64,000 nt of DNA from Curtobacterium caseinilyticum (GTDB taxonomy: Bacteria; Actinomycetota; Actinomycetes; Actinomycetales; Microbacteriaceae). The DNA lies in the NCBI RefSeq assembly GCF_030363035.1, contig NZ_JAUCMN010000007.1, forward strand, positions 153,111 to 217,110, in the 5' to 3' direction. Positions 42,503-51,493 of the stretch are shown in pieces; positions within the stretch are counted from its first letter, which is position 1, and every line of letters begins with the position of its first letter. The position numbers and the translations under genes are program-made. The notes under the pieces are model-generated. The model saw only the letters and a program-made list of their open reading frames with translations. It had not been told where the DNA came from and searched no databases.

Positions 42503-43788
42503 TCGGGCGCGGTGCGCTCCGCGAGCGGCACGACGGGCGAGGGCAGCTCCGCCTCGGGCTCCGGACGCACCCCGAACAGGGCGTCGAGCGCCCCGACGAA
42601 CTCCTCGCCGCGACCGGCGCGACCGAGCTCGCGGGCGCGCACCGACGGACGGTGCAGCAGGACCCCGACCAGGTGGCGGAGCGCCCGCTCGGTCTGCTCG
42701 ACGGACTCCGGGTCGGTGTCGCGTCGCTTCGCGCGGTCGATCTCGTCGTCGAGGATGTCGAAGACGTGCTTGCGGAACGCCACGAGCGCCGGGGTCGTGG
42801 ACTGCTCGAGCGCCTGCGCGCGGAAGCGGGACACGGCGTCGTCGACCATCTGGCGCGCCTCGGACTCGGCGTTCAGCTCGGCGATCGGGGCGTGGATGCT
42901 GATCGTCTCGAGGTCGAGCAGCTCGACGCCGTCGACGTCGGCAGCGTCCGGGTCGACGTTGCGGGGCAGGCCGAGGTCGATGACGATGCGGCGACGGCCG
43001 TCGTCGAGGTCGGCGGGTTCGACGACCGGGACCTCGCTCGACGTGCACGTGATGACGACGTCGCTCGATCCGATCGCCGTGCGGAGGTCGCTCGCGGCGA
43101 CGAGGTCGTGCTTCGCGGCGAACCAGGGCGCGCGGCCGGAGGGCGAGAAGACCTGGATGTTCGCGGCACCGCGGTCGCGCAGGGCGGCGATGGTCGTGGC
43201 GGCGTAGCTGCCGGTGCCGACGAGCAGCACGCGGGTCCGGGCCCAGTCGGTGATGCGGGAGGACGCGAGTTCGAGGCCGAGGCGGACGAGGGACCGACCG
43301 GCGGCGCCGATGCGCGTGCGGGTCTTGACACCGCGGGAGGTGTGCGCCGCTTCCTGGAACAGGCGCTCGAGGTCGGAGGTGGTGGTGCCGTTCGCGCGGG
43401 CGTCCTCGAGCGCGCGACGGACCTGGCCGGAGATCTCGGTCTCGCCGACGACGACGGACTCGAGCCCGCTCGACACGGCGAACAGGTGCTGCACGACGTC
43501 CCCGCCGCCGAGCACGCTGACGGAGTCGAGGACCTCGGCGGGGACCAGGTCACTGGCGGTGGCGACGGCGTCGACGGTGGCCGACACGGCGGAGTCGCGG
43601 TCGTCGCCCGCGATGTCGAGGTAGGCCTCGAAGCGGTTGCAGGTGGCGAGGACGACGGCTCCGTCGAGCACGTCGGAGTCCGTCACCAGACGGCTCGCGG
43701 CGGTCGGTGCGCCGATGCTCAGTCGCTCCAGGAGGTCGAAGCTGGCGTTGCGGTGCGACGCCGTGAGACAGATGAGCACGTGTTCCAT
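42457..43788 (-). CDS. hemA: Glutamyl-tRNA reductase
   Basis: A 443-residue enzyme making glutamate-1-semialdehyde from glutamyl-tRNA with NADPH, the first committed heme step. Catalytic Cys50 is in LATCNRFEAY; VVVGETEISGQVRRAL is the conserved region after it; LLVGTGSYAATTIAALRDRG is the NADPH Rossmann start; the C-terminal helical dimerisation domain follows. An acidic, Pro-rich tail of about 30 residues is non-conserved. It is transcribed away from hemE with a 109-base gap, so shared control is likely. The usual feedback by heme on HemA stability cannot be read from the sequence. Confidence 0.96.
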   Translation of the reverse strand: MEHVLICLTASHRNASFDLLERLSIGAPTAASRLVTDSDVLDGAVVLATCNRFEAYLDIAGDDRDSAVSATVDAVATASDLVPAEVLDSVSVLGGGDVVQHLFAVSSGLESVVVGETEISGQVRRALEDARANGTTTSDLERLFQEAAHTSRGVKTRTRIGAAGRSLVRLGLELASSRITDWARTRVLLVGTGSYAATTIAALRDRGAANIQVFSPSGRAPWFAAKHDLVAASDLRTAIGSSDVVITCTSSEVPVVEPADLDDGRRRIVIDLGLPRNVDPDAADVDGVELLDLETISIHAPIAELNAESEARQMVDDAVSRFRAQALEQSTTPALVAFRKHVFDILDDEIDRAKRRDTDPESVEQTERALRHLVGVLLHRPSVRARELGRAGRGEEFVGALDALFGVRPEPEAELPSPVVPLAERTAPECPVSTDRTGEADAS

Positions 43789-43897
43789 GGTAACTCGCCA
43801 TCGGTTCACCGACTGTTCGCCCTCCGCGTGCACAGCAGACTGGGGGCTGTCCACCGCGCAGGGCGGCGGTCGAGGTCGTGGATGGGACAATCGGGGG

Positions 43898-45043
43898 GTG
43901 ACCACCGCCGCACCCGCCGCCCTGCCCGACAGCCACCCGCTCGTGACCGGCAGGACCTCGGGCTCGCCGCTCGTCCGGGCGCTCCGCGGGGACCGGCCGG
44001 AGACCCTGCCGGTGTGGTTCATGCGGCAGGCCGGGCGGTCGCTGCCGGAGTACCGCGAGCTGCGGGTCGGCACCGCGATGCTCGACGCGTGCCTCGACCC
44101 GGCGATGGCGTCCGAGATCACCCTGCAGCCGGTCCGTCGGCACGGGGTCGACGCGGGCATCTTCTTCAGCGACATCGTCGTGCCGATCAAGCTCGCGGGC
44201 GTCGACGTCGAGATCGTGCCCGGACGCGGTCCGGTGCTCGGTTCCCCGATCCGCACGGCCGCCGACGTCGACGCCCTCGCACCGCTCGACCCGGCCGCGC
44301 TCGCCCCGATCACCGAGGCCGTGCAGCGCACCGTGGCCGAGCTCGGCGACACCCCGCTCATCGGGTTCGCCGGCGCACCCTTCACCCTCGCCGCCTACCT
44401 GGTCGAGGGCGGTCCCTCGAAGGACCACATCCGCGCCCGCACGCTGATGCACAGTGATCCCGAGACCTGGTCGCGGCTGCTCGACTGGGCCGCCGGCGTC
44501 TCGGGGGCGTTCCTGCGGGCCCAGGTGCTCGCCGGCGCCTCGGCCGCCCAGCTCTTCGACTCGTGGGTCGGCTCGCTCTCCCGCGCGGACTACGTCGCAT
44601 CGGTCGCGCCGCACTCGGCGACGGCCCTCGGGCACGTCGCCGAGCTCGGCGTGCCCCGCATCCACTTCGGCGTCGGCAGCGGCGAGGTCCTGCGCGAGAT
44701 GACCACGCTGGGCTCGACGACACCGGGCGACCCGGCCGACGCCGTCGCCGTGGACGCGGTCGGCGTCGACTGGCGGCTCCCGCTCGACGAGGCCGTCCGC
44801 CGTGTCGGGTCGGGGGTCACCGTGCAGGGGAACATCGACCCCGCGATGCTCGCAGCGCCCTGGCCGGTGCTCGAGGCCCACGTGCGCGACGTCGTCCGTC
44901 GTGGCGGCGCGGCCCGGGCACACGTCGTCAACCTCGGCCACGGCGTCCCGCCGGAGACCGACCCGACCGTGCTCACCCGCGTCGTCGAGCTGATCCACTC
45001 GCTCGGCGACGGGACGGGCGTGGGCGAGGAGTCCGTCGCGTGA
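43898..45043 (+). CDS. hemE: Uroporphyrinogen III decarboxylase
   Basis: A 381-residue enzyme removing four carboxyl groups from uroporphyrinogen III to give coproporphyrinogen III. Signatures are PVWFMRQAGRSLPEYRELR (residues about 38-56, with catalytic Arg), IFFSDIVVP with the essential Asp, GFAGAPFTLAAYLVEGG and VVNLGHGVPPETDP. GACAAT lies six bases before the GTG start, indicating a leaderless transcript; it is the first gene of the hem cluster. The stop overlaps the start of hemY (GTGA). Confidence 0.96.
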   Translation: MTTAAPAALPDSHPLVTGRTSGSPLVRALRGDRPETLPVWFMRQAGRSLPEYRELRVGTAMLDACLDPAMASEITLQPVRRHGVDAGIFFSDIVVPIKLAGVDVEIVPGRGPVLGSPIRTAADVDALAPLDPAALAPITEAVQRTVAELGDTPLIGFAGAPFTLAAYLVEGGPSKDHIRARTLMHSDPETWSRLLDWAAGVSGAFLRAQVLAGASAAQLFDSWVGSLSRADYVASVAPHSATALGHVAELGVPRIHFGVGSGEVLREMTTLGSTTPGDPADAVAVDAVGVDWRLPLDEAVRRVGSGVTVQGNIDPAMLAAPWPVLEAHVRDVVRRGGAARAHVVNLGHGVPPETDPTVLTRVVELIHSLGDGTGVGEESVA

Positions 45044-46368
45044 CCGACGTCGTCGTCGTCGGTGGCGGGGTCGCCGGTCTGGTCGCGGCGCGCGACCTGG
45101 CGAAGGGGGGCGCGCACGTCGTGCTCGTCGAGGCGGGCGACCGACTCGGCGGGATGCTCCGCCGGCACACCGTCGCCGGGCTCGACCTCGACATGGGCGC
45201 GGAGTCGTTCGCGACCCGCACCGACGCCGTCGAGCGGCTCGCGACCGAGCTCGGACTCGGGAACGACATCGTGTCGCCGGACCCTCGGGGCGCGTGGTTG
45301 ATGACCCGCGACGGACGGACCGCCCCGATCCCGCAGACCGGGTTCCTCGGCATCCCCGGCAGCCCGATGGCCGCGGACGTCCTCGCGGTGATCGGACAGG
45401 GCGCCGCCTTCCGCGCCCAGATGGACTCGCTGCTGCCCTCGCCCGTCGGTGCCCGCGCGGAGTCGCTCGGCGCGCTCGTCCGGAAGCGGATGGGGGAGCG
45501 CGTGCTCGACGACCTGGTCGTGCCGGTCGCGGGCGGCGTGTACTCGACGCACCCCGACCAGCTCGACCCCGACCGGGTGGCTCCCGGCCTCCGCGCGGCA
45601 CTGCAGCGCGAGGGCTCCCTCGCCCGGGCCGTGCTCGCGCTGCGCTCCCGTTCGGCAGCGGGCTCAGCGGTGCAGGGCCTCCGCGGCGGCATCGTCCGCC
45701 TGGTCGACGAACTCGTGGCCGACATGACGACGTACGGCGTGGACGTGCGGCTCGGCACCCGCGCCACGGCGGTCGAGCGGTTCGCCGTCGACACCCTGGC
45801 GGCCGACGGCACCCGGGAGCGGCTACCAGCACAGCACGTGCTCGCGTCGACCGCCGACCCCGCACGGACCACACTCCCGGACCGCACCGGGATCGAACTC
45901 GTCACGCTCGTCGTCGACCAGCCCGCCCTCGACGACGCGCCACGCGGCACCGGCATGCTCGTGCACCCGGACGCCGACGGCGTCGCTGCGAAGGCGCTCA
46001 CCCACGCCACGGCGAAGTGGCCCTGGCTCGCGGAGGCCGCCGGCGGCCGGCACGTCCTCCGGCTCAGCTACGCGACCCGGCCCCACGACGAGGCGACCGA
46101 CCCTGCCGGGGTCGCCACGAGCCTCCCGGTCGAACCCGACGACGCGATCGGCACCCGTGCCACCCGCGATGCCAGCGCCCTGCTCGGCGTGTCCGTTACG
46201 GCGGACCGTGTCGTGGGTGCCGCCCGCGTCCGCTGGTACGGGCCGGACCTGACCGCGGCGGGGCTGGCGGAGGGTGTCGTCGGCATCGGCGAGACCGCGT
46301 CCGGCCGCGGGCTGGCGGGCATCGTGGCGGCGGCGCGGGCGTCCGCCGGACGCATCCTGGGATCCTGA
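45040..46368 (+). CDS. hemY: Coproporphyrinogen III oxidase, FAD-dependent (CgoX/HemY)
   Basis: A 442-residue flavoprotein of the HemY type. The dinucleotide motif VVVVGGGVAGLVAARDLAK begins at residue 4, followed by GDRLGGMLRR, GAESFATRTD and the C-terminal GIGETASGRGLAGIVAAAR FAD-binding segment. Older annotation calls it protoporphyrinogen oxidase; because HemQ and an actinobacterial ferrochelatase are encoded downstream, the coproporphyrin-dependent role is the right one. It overlaps hemE by four bases. Confidence 0.94.
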   Translation: MTDVVVVGGGVAGLVAARDLAKGGAHVVLVEAGDRLGGMLRRHTVAGLDLDMGAESFATRTDAVERLATELGLGNDIVSPDPRGAWLMTRDGRTAPIPQTGFLGIPGSPMAADVLAVIGQGAAFRAQMDSLLPSPVGARAESLGALVRKRMGERVLDDLVVPVAGGVYSTHPDQLDPDRVAPGLRAALQREGSLARAVLALRSRSAAGSAVQGLRGGIVRLVDELVADMTTYGVDVRLGTRATAVERFAVDTLAADGTRERLPAQHVLASTADPARTTLPDRTGIELVTLVVDQPALDDAPRGTGMLVHPDADGVAAKALTHATAKWPWLAEAAGGRHVLRLSYATRPHDEATDPAGVATSLPVEPDDAIGTRATRDASALLGVSVTADRVVGAARVRWYGPDLTAAGLAEGVVGIGETASGRGLAGIVAAARASAGRILGS

Positions 46369-46466
46369 GCGGACCGGAGAGGGCCCGAGGGCTACTGTGG
46401 ACGAACGCCGGACGTATTCCGTTCGGCGCATGACCACCGCACACCCTCAACAACGGAGGATCGCAC

Positions 46467-46721
46467 ATGCGAGGCAAGCTCCTGTTCGTCGCCGGCGCCG
46501 CACTCGGGTACGTCCTGGGATCGCGAGCCGGACGGGCGCGGTACGAGCAGATCAAGACCGTCAGCGGCAAGATCTGGAACAACGGCAACGTCCAGAAGGG
46601 CGTGCACCAGGCCGAGGAGTTCATCCAGGACAAGGGCCCGGACGTGGCCGAGTTCGTCGGTGAGCAGACCAAGAAGGTCGTCCGCAAGGTCAGCCAGAAG
46701 AAGGACTCGACCACCTCATGA
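46467..46721 (+). CDS. YtxH-like small membrane-associated protein
   Basis: An 84-residue protein: a single hydrophobic N-terminal segment with GYVLGSRAGRARYEQI (the GxxxGxRxGR signature of YtxH-like proteins), then a charged amphipathic helix and a Lys-rich tail. CGGAGG lies before the ATG, and TACTGT at 46392-46397 could be a promoter for this internal group. The stop overlaps the next start (ATGA). It begins three envelope-type genes set inside the heme cluster. Confidence 0.85.
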   Translation: MRGKLLFVAGAALGYVLGSRAGRARYEQIKTVSGKIWNNGNVQKGVHQAEEFIQDKGPDVAEFVGEQTKKVVRKVSQKKDSTTS

Positions 46722-47152
46722 CCGACACCCGCGACCGCAAGTCGCGATCGCTGTTCGGTCTGGTCGGGGACATCCCGAAGCTGGTCAAGAGCCTCGTCAA
46801 GGGCGAGATCGACCTGCTGAAGGCCGAGATGATCGCCAAGGCGAAGGTCTTCGGACTCGCCGCCGGGCTCCTCGTCGGCGCGCTCGTGATCGTGCTCTAC
46901 GCGATCGGCGTGCTGCTGACCGCGGCCGTCATGGGCCTGGCGACGGTGATGCCGGCGTGGCTCGCCGCGCTCCTGCTCGCCGTCGTCATGCTCATCGTGG
47001 CCGGCATCCTCGGGTTCGTCGGCTGGAAGCGCTTCAAGAAGGGCCTGCCCCTCACGCCGAAGCGCACGATCGACAGCGTCAAGGACGACATCAACGCCGT
47101 GAAGGGCCTGGGCAACAAGCCCGGCCAGCACGACCGGATCCCCCGCTCCTGA
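46718..47152 (+). CDS. Actinobacterial holin-X / phage-holin-superfamily membrane protein
   Basis: A 144-residue protein with a charged N-terminus (residues 1-45, LFGLVGDIPKLVKSLVKGEIDLLKAE), two long hydrophobic helices (about 48-75 and 82-107) and a Lys-rich cytoplasmic tail. This matches the Putative Actinobacterial Holin-X family; the name reflects similarity only, and no lysis genes are near. Such proteins regularly accompany YtxH-like and DUF3618 genes in Microbacteriaceae and related groups. Confidence 0.85.
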   Translation: MTDTRDRKSRSLFGLVGDIPKLVKSLVKGEIDLLKAEMIAKAKVFGLAAGLLVGALVIVLYAIGVLLTAAVMGLATVMPAWLAALLLAVVMLIVAGILGFVGWKRFKKGLPLTPKRTIDSVKDDINAVKGLGNKPGQHDRIPRS

Positions 47153-47186
47153 GCGGGGCGACCGACACCCCCACCGGAGGACCCCT

Positions 47187-47417
47187 GTGACCGACCAGCA
47201 CGACGACCTGGCGAAGCGCGTCGCGGCGACCCGCACGCAGCTGTTCGAGACCCTCGACGCCATCGAGGACAAGCTCAACCTGCCGAAGCAGCTCGGCATC
47301 GCGGCGTCGAAGGTCAAGCAGGGGATCGACGAGAAGCCGGTGCCGTACCTGGCCGGGCTCGCAGCCGGTGTGGCGGTGGTCGGGAGTATCGTCGTGGTGG
47401 TGCTCCGACGGCGGTAG
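47187..47417 (+). CDS. DUF3618 family membrane protein
   Basis: A 76-residue protein starting at GTG with GGAGG upstream. The N-terminal helix LAKRVAATRTQLFETLDAIEDKL fits DUF3618, and the C-terminus holds one hydrophobic helix ending RRR. Function unknown. It is the third of the small membrane genes between hemY and hemQ, so its expression is probably tied to heme synthesis or cell-envelope state. Confidence 0.85.
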   Translation: MTDQHDDLAKRVAATRTQLFETLDAIEDKLNLPKQLGIAASKVKQGIDEKPVPYLAGLAAGVAVVGSIVVVVLRRR

Positions 47418-47487
47418 ACCGCCTGCTCGGTGGTCCTCCGGACGCGGCGCGCAGCCACGACCCAGGCAACCGACAAGACGAGGAACC

Positions 47488-48261
47488 ATGAGCTCCGACG
47501 TGCATGCAGCCACGCACGAGAACGTGTCCGACCGCACCCCCGCAGACCACGGCAGTCCGGCACACGAGACCGACCCGTCGAGCGGGATCGACCCGAACCT
47601 CCTCACCGCGTACGCGCTCTGGGCCGTGTTCCGTCGGCCGCTCGGACCGATCCACCGCGTCGGCGACGACGCCGTCGCCGAGCTCGACGGTGCCGTCGCC
47701 CGCGCGGCCGACGCCGGCGTCACGATCCGCGGCTTCTACGACGTCTCCGGCTTCCGCGCCGACGCCGACGTCATGATCTGGCTGCACGGCGACGACGCGC
47801 AGGCGATCCAGGCCGCACTCCGCGACCTCCGCCGCACGGCGCTCTTCCAGGACGCCGAGCCGGTGTGGCACGCGATGGCGATGCACCGCGAGGCCGAGTT
47901 CAACAAGCGGCACACGCCGGCGTTCCTGCGCGGCAAGGACCCCGAGGCCTGGATCACGGTGTACCCGTTCGTCCGGTCCTTCGAGTGGTACCTCCTGCCG
48001 GAAGAGGAGCGCTCGAAGATGCTCCGTGACCACGGCATCGCCGGCGCGAAGTACCGCCGCGTGCTGACGAACACGATCGCGACCTTCGCCCTCAGTGACT
48101 ACGAGTGGATCCTGCCGCTCGAGAGCCCCGAGCTCGTCGACCTCGTCGACCTCATGCGCGACCTGCGCTACACCGAGGCGCGCCTGCACGTGCGCGAGGA
48201 GGTCCCCTTCTTCACCGGTCGTCGGGTGACGACCGCCGAACTGCCGGAGGTGCTGTCGTGA
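47488..48261 (+). CDS. hemQ: Coproheme decarboxylase
   Basis: A 257-residue chlorite-dismutase-fold protein (ChdC/HemQ). It turns coproheme III into heme b with hydrogen peroxide, the last step of the Gram-positive pathway. Conserved segments are FYDVSGFRADADVMIWLHG, FNKRHTPAFLRGKDPEAWITVYPFVRSFEWYLLP, which contains the catalytic Tyr, and MLRDHG with the likely proximal His. AGGA precedes the ATG. The stop overlaps hemH (GTGA). The roughly 30-residue N-terminal extension is polar and variable. Confidence 0.95.
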   Translation: MSSDVHAATHENVSDRTPADHGSPAHETDPSSGIDPNLLTAYALWAVFRRPLGPIHRVGDDAVAELDGAVARAADAGVTIRGFYDVSGFRADADVMIWLHGDDAQAIQAALRDLRRTALFQDAEPVWHAMAMHREAEFNKRHTPAFLRGKDPEAWITVYPFVRSFEWYLLPEEERSKMLRDHGIAGAKYRRVLTNTIATFALSDYEWILPLESPELVDLVDLMRDLRYTEARLHVREEVPFFTGRRVTTAELPEVLS

Positions 48262-49490
48262 CCGACACCAGCCAGATCACGAACGGGAAGGTCCTCGCCG
48301 CGACACCCGCCGCGGCCGACGGACCCGAGCACGTCGAGGTCCCGACCGCGTACGACGCGATCCTGCTCGCCGGCTTCGGCGGCCCCGAGGGCCAGGACGA
48401 CGTCATCCCCTTCCTCCGCAACGTCACCCGCGGCCGCGGGATCCCGGACGAGCGCCTCGAGGAGGTCGCGCACCACTACCGCCACTTCGGCGGCGTGAGC
48501 CCGATCAACGCGCAGAACCGCGCGCTCAAGGCGGCGCTCGAGGGCGAGCTCGCGAAGCGCGGCATCGACATGCCCGTGCTCTGGGGGAACCGCAACTGGG
48601 AGCCCTACCTCGAGGAGGCCTTCACCGAGGCCGCCGACAAGGGCTACACGAAGCTCATCGCGATCGCCACGAGCGCCTACTCGTCGTTCTCGAGCTGCCG
48701 CCAGTACCGCGAGGACTACGCCCGCGTGCTCACCGAGACCGGCCTGATCGACACGATCCAGGTCGACAAGGTCCGGCAGTTCTTCGACCACCCGGGCTTC
48801 GTGCGCCCGTTCGTCGACGGCGTGCGCGACGGCATGGCCCGTGCGATCCGCGAGAACGAGGGCCTCGACGTGGCGACCGAGCTGCGCATCCTCTTCTCGA
48901 CGCACTCGATCCCGTCGACCGACGCGGCGAAGTCGGGCCCGGACTACCGGGGCTTCGACGAGCACGGTGCGTACGAGGCCCAGCACCTCGCCGTCGGCGA
49001 GGTCGTCCTCGAGCAGGCCTGGAACGAGCTGCTCGAGCAGCCGGAGTTCGCGCACCTGCAGGGGACGTCGAAGCCGGCGTGGAAGCTCGTCTACCAGTCG
49101 CGGTCGGGCCCCCCGACGCAGCCCTGGCTCGAGCCCGACATCAACGACTACATGAACGAGGAGCTCAAGGGCGGCCCCACGCGCGCCGTGCTCATCGTCC
49201 CGCTCGGCTTCGTGAGCGACCACATGGAGGTCATGTGGGACCTCGACGAAGAGGCCACCGAGACCGCCGGTGAGCTCGGCTTCTGGTCGCTCCGGACGCA
49301 GACCCCCGGTGTCGACCCGGCCTACGTGTCCGGCCTCGTGGACCTGGTGCTCGAGCGCGTCAACGGCACGCCGAAGGCCGAGCGTCCGCACCTGACCGAC
49401 ATCGGCCCCTGGTACGACGTGTGCCGCCCGGGCTGCTGCGAGAACGTGCGCGCCGGGTTCAAGCCCGCCGCTGCCGGCGTCGCCCCGTGA
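48258..49490 (+). CDS. hemH: Coproporphyrin ferrochelatase
   Basis: A 410-residue CpfC/HemH enzyme inserting Fe2+ into coproporphyrin III. DAILLAGFGGPEGQDDVIPFL starts the chelatase fold; the catalytic His is in LFSTHSIP and the Glu in HMEVMWDLDEEA. Cys residues in SSCRQYRED and the C-terminal VCRPGCCENV match the pattern that binds a 2Fe-2S cluster in mycobacterial ferrochelatase. It is overlapped by hemQ and hemC at four bases each, so the three enzymes are made together. Confidence 0.95.
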   Translation: MTDTSQITNGKVLAATPAAADGPEHVEVPTAYDAILLAGFGGPEGQDDVIPFLRNVTRGRGIPDERLEEVAHHYRHFGGVSPINAQNRALKAALEGELAKRGIDMPVLWGNRNWEPYLEEAFTEAADKGYTKLIAIATSAYSSFSSCRQYREDYARVLTETGLIDTIQVDKVRQFFDHPGFVRPFVDGVRDGMARAIRENEGLDVATELRILFSTHSIPSTDAAKSGPDYRGFDEHGAYEAQHLAVGEVVLEQAWNELLEQPEFAHLQGTSKPAWKLVYQSRSGPPTQPWLEPDINDYMNEELKGGPTRAVLIVPLGFVSDHMEVMWDLDEEATETAGELGFWSLRTQTPGVDPAYVSGLVDLVLERVNGTPKAERPHLTDIGPWYDVCRPGCCENVRAGFKPAAAGVAP

Positions 49491-50614
49491 CCGACGCCGA
49501 CAGCGCGCCGACGCCCGCCGCGGGCCTGCGCACCGACGGTGCCGCGACCGACGGTCCCGCCCCGATCCGGCTCGGCACGCGTGCCAGCCGGCTCGCGGTC
49601 GCGCAGTCGCAGGACGTGGCCGACCGCCTGGCGAAGGCTGCCGGTCGTCCGGTCGAGCTCGTCACGGTGACGAGCGAGGGCGACACGAACCGTGCCTCGC
49701 TCGCGAGCCTCGGCGGTACCGGTGTCTTCGCCAGTGCCCTGCGCGAGGCCCTGGTCGCCGGCGAGGTCGACGTGCTCGTGCACTCGCTCAAGGACCTTCC
49801 CACCGCGCCGTACGACGGGCTCACGATCGCGTCGGTGCCGAAGCGCGCCGACGCCCGTGACGTCCTGGTCGCCCGGAACGGCGCGACGGTCGACACCCTG
49901 CCCGAGGGCGCGAAGGTCGGCACCGGGTCGCCCCGCCGCGTCGCGCAGCTCAAGGCGAAGCGTCCCGACCTCGACGTCGTGGACATCCGTGGCAACATCG
50001 ACACGCGACTCGGCCGCGTCGACGACGACCTCGACGCGGTGGTGCTCGCCGCCGCCGGGCTCGGGCGGATCGACCGCCTGGACGCCGCGACGGAGCTCCT
50101 CGACCTCGGCTTCTGGCCGAGCGCCCCCGGCCAGGGAGCGCTCGCGGTCGAGATCCGTGCGGACGAGACGGACAAGAGCCTGCTCGCGGCGCTCCGGAAG
50201 CTCGACCACGCACCGACGCGGCTCACCGTGACGGCCGAGCGCGAGGTCCTCGCAAAGCTCGAGGCCGGCTGCTCCGCACCGATCGGTGCCACGGCCGTGG
50301 TCGACGCGGAGCTGCTGCTCGTCTCCGCGACGGTCTACCGCCCCGACGGTTCGGAGTACCGGACCGCCTCCCACGCGGCGCACCTCGACGGTTCCGCACA
50401 GGAGCGTCTCGACGAGGCACTCGAGGTCGCCGGGCGCGTGGCCGCCGAGCTGCTCGAGAACGGTGCCGCGGAGCTCGCCGACCTGGCGTCCTCGGTCTCC
50501 GCCACCCCTGCCGAGGGCGACCACTCCGCCGGCCCCGGTCTGGCGACCCCCGCAGCCGAGCAGCCCGCGGACGACGCCTCGACGAACACCGCGTCCACGC
50601 CGACCGCGCAGTAG
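49487..50614 (+). CDS. hemC: Hydroxymethylbilane synthase (porphobilinogen deaminase)
   Basis: A 375-residue enzyme joining four porphobilinogens. IRLGTRASRLAVAQSQDVA starts the fold, VLVHSLKDLP and GTGSPRRVAQL carry the substrate-binding Lys and Arg residues, and Cys in LEAGCSAPIGA binds the dipyrromethane cofactor. The N-terminus is extended by 25 residues and the C-terminus by a Pro/Thr/Ala-rich tail of about 45 residues, making it longer than the usual 310. It overlaps hemH (GTGA). Confidence 0.96.
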   Translation: MTDADSAPTPAAGLRTDGAATDGPAPIRLGTRASRLAVAQSQDVADRLAKAAGRPVELVTVTSEGDTNRASLASLGGTGVFASALREALVAGEVDVLVHSLKDLPTAPYDGLTIASVPKRADARDVLVARNGATVDTLPEGAKVGTGSPRRVAQLKAKRPDLDVVDIRGNIDTRLGRVDDDLDAVVLAAAGLGRIDRLDAATELLDLGFWPSAPGQGALAVEIRADETDKSLLAALRKLDHAPTRLTVTAEREVLAKLEAGCSAPIGATAVVDAELLLVSATVYRPDGSEYRTASHAAHLDGSAQERLDEALEVAGRVAAELLENGAAELADLASSVSATPAEGDHSAGPGLATPAAEQPADDASTNTASTPTAQ

Positions 50615-50644
50615 GCGGTCACCACGGACGACACCACCCCCGTC

Positions 50645-51493
50645 GTGGACGAGGAACGGCCCCCGGTCGTCCTCGTCCCGCGGGGCGGTGCGTGGGGCGA
50701 GGCCGTCGCCGCCGCGGCACGGCAGCGCGGGCTCGACCCCGTCGTCGTGCCGCTCATCGCGGACGCGCCGCCCGAGGACCCGGCGGCGCTCGACGCCGCG
50801 CTGGCGCGGCTCGCCGCCGGACACGAGGACAGCGCCGAGGACGCGGACGAGGACGGAGTTCCGGACGGGAGGCACGGCGCACCACCCACGGGACGCACCC
50901 GACCCGACGCGGCCGGCCCCGGAGCCCCCTGGCTCGTGGTGACCAGTGCGACGGCCGTGCGGGTGGTCGCCGGACGCGTGCCGCGCCTCCCGGCCGGTGT
51001 GCGCGTGGCGTGCGTCGGCGCGGCGACCGCGCGTGCCGCCCGCCAGGCGGGCTGGCCCGTCGACCTCGTGCCCGATGACGAGTCCGCCGCCGGAGTCGCC
51101 GCCGCCCTCCCGTCGGACGCTGGACCCGTCCTCTTCCCACGCTCCGAGATCGCCGCGACCACACTCGTCGACGGGCTGCGTGCCCGCGGCATCGCCGTGT
51201 CGGAGGTGGTGGCGTACCGTACCGTGGGGACGGGCGACGAGCCGGTCGTCCTCGCCCCACCACCGGACGCCGTGCTCGTGACGAGCGGGAGCGTCGCCCA
51301 GCAGGTCGTCCGTCGGATGACCCCCCTCGATCCCCGCACGCACGTCGCGTGCATCGGACCGTCCACCGCCGACGCGGCCCGTGCAGCAGGCCTCCCCGTG
51401 CACGTCGTCGCCCGGAGCCGGTCCGCAGAAGCCCTCCTCGACGCCGTCGTCGAGACCCTCCACCCGAACCCCAGAACAGGAAGGTCATCGTGA
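50645..51493 (+). CDS. hemD: Uroporphyrinogen-III synthase
   Basis: A 282-residue Hem[32 protein letters not shown] at the start, [31 protein letters not shown], and the second lobe with [21 protein letters not shown] and [13 protein letters not shown]. These are the typical two-domain HemD segments. An acidic and Gly/Pro-rich insert of about 35 residues (roughly 62-96) lies in the first lobe. Its DNA includes a half copy of the GGACGGGAGGC element, which appears to have been absorbed into the coding sequence. No clear ribosome site precedes the GTG. The stop overlaps hemB. Confidence 0.9.
   Translation: MDEERPPVVLVPRGGAWGEAVAAAARQRGLDPVVVPLIADAPPEDPAALDAALARLAAGHEDSAEDADEDGVPDGRHGAPPTGRTRPDAAGPGAPWLVVTSATAVRVVAGRVPRLPAGVRVACVGAATARAARQAGWPVDLVPDDESAAGVAAALPSDAGPVLFPRSEIAATTLVDGLRARGIAVSEVVAYRTVGTGDEPVVLAPPPDAVLVTSGSVAQQVVRRMTPLDPRTHVACIGPSTADAARAAGLPVHVVARSRSAEALLDAVVETLHPNPRTGRSS
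50861..50880. repeat. Half copy of the GGACGGGAGGC element inside hemD
   Basis: CCGGACGGGAGGCACGGCGC matches the left arm of the intergenic hairpins over its first 12-15 bases, without a right arm. It codes for part of the variable insert of HemD (VPDGRHGA). It may be a chance match, but the location in a family-atypical insert fits past insertion. Confidence 0.5.

Noticed and set aside
46718..47152. Phage holin and a prophage remnant
   Set aside because: The protein fits a chromosomal actinobacterial family, and no phage structural, integrase or lysin genes are near.
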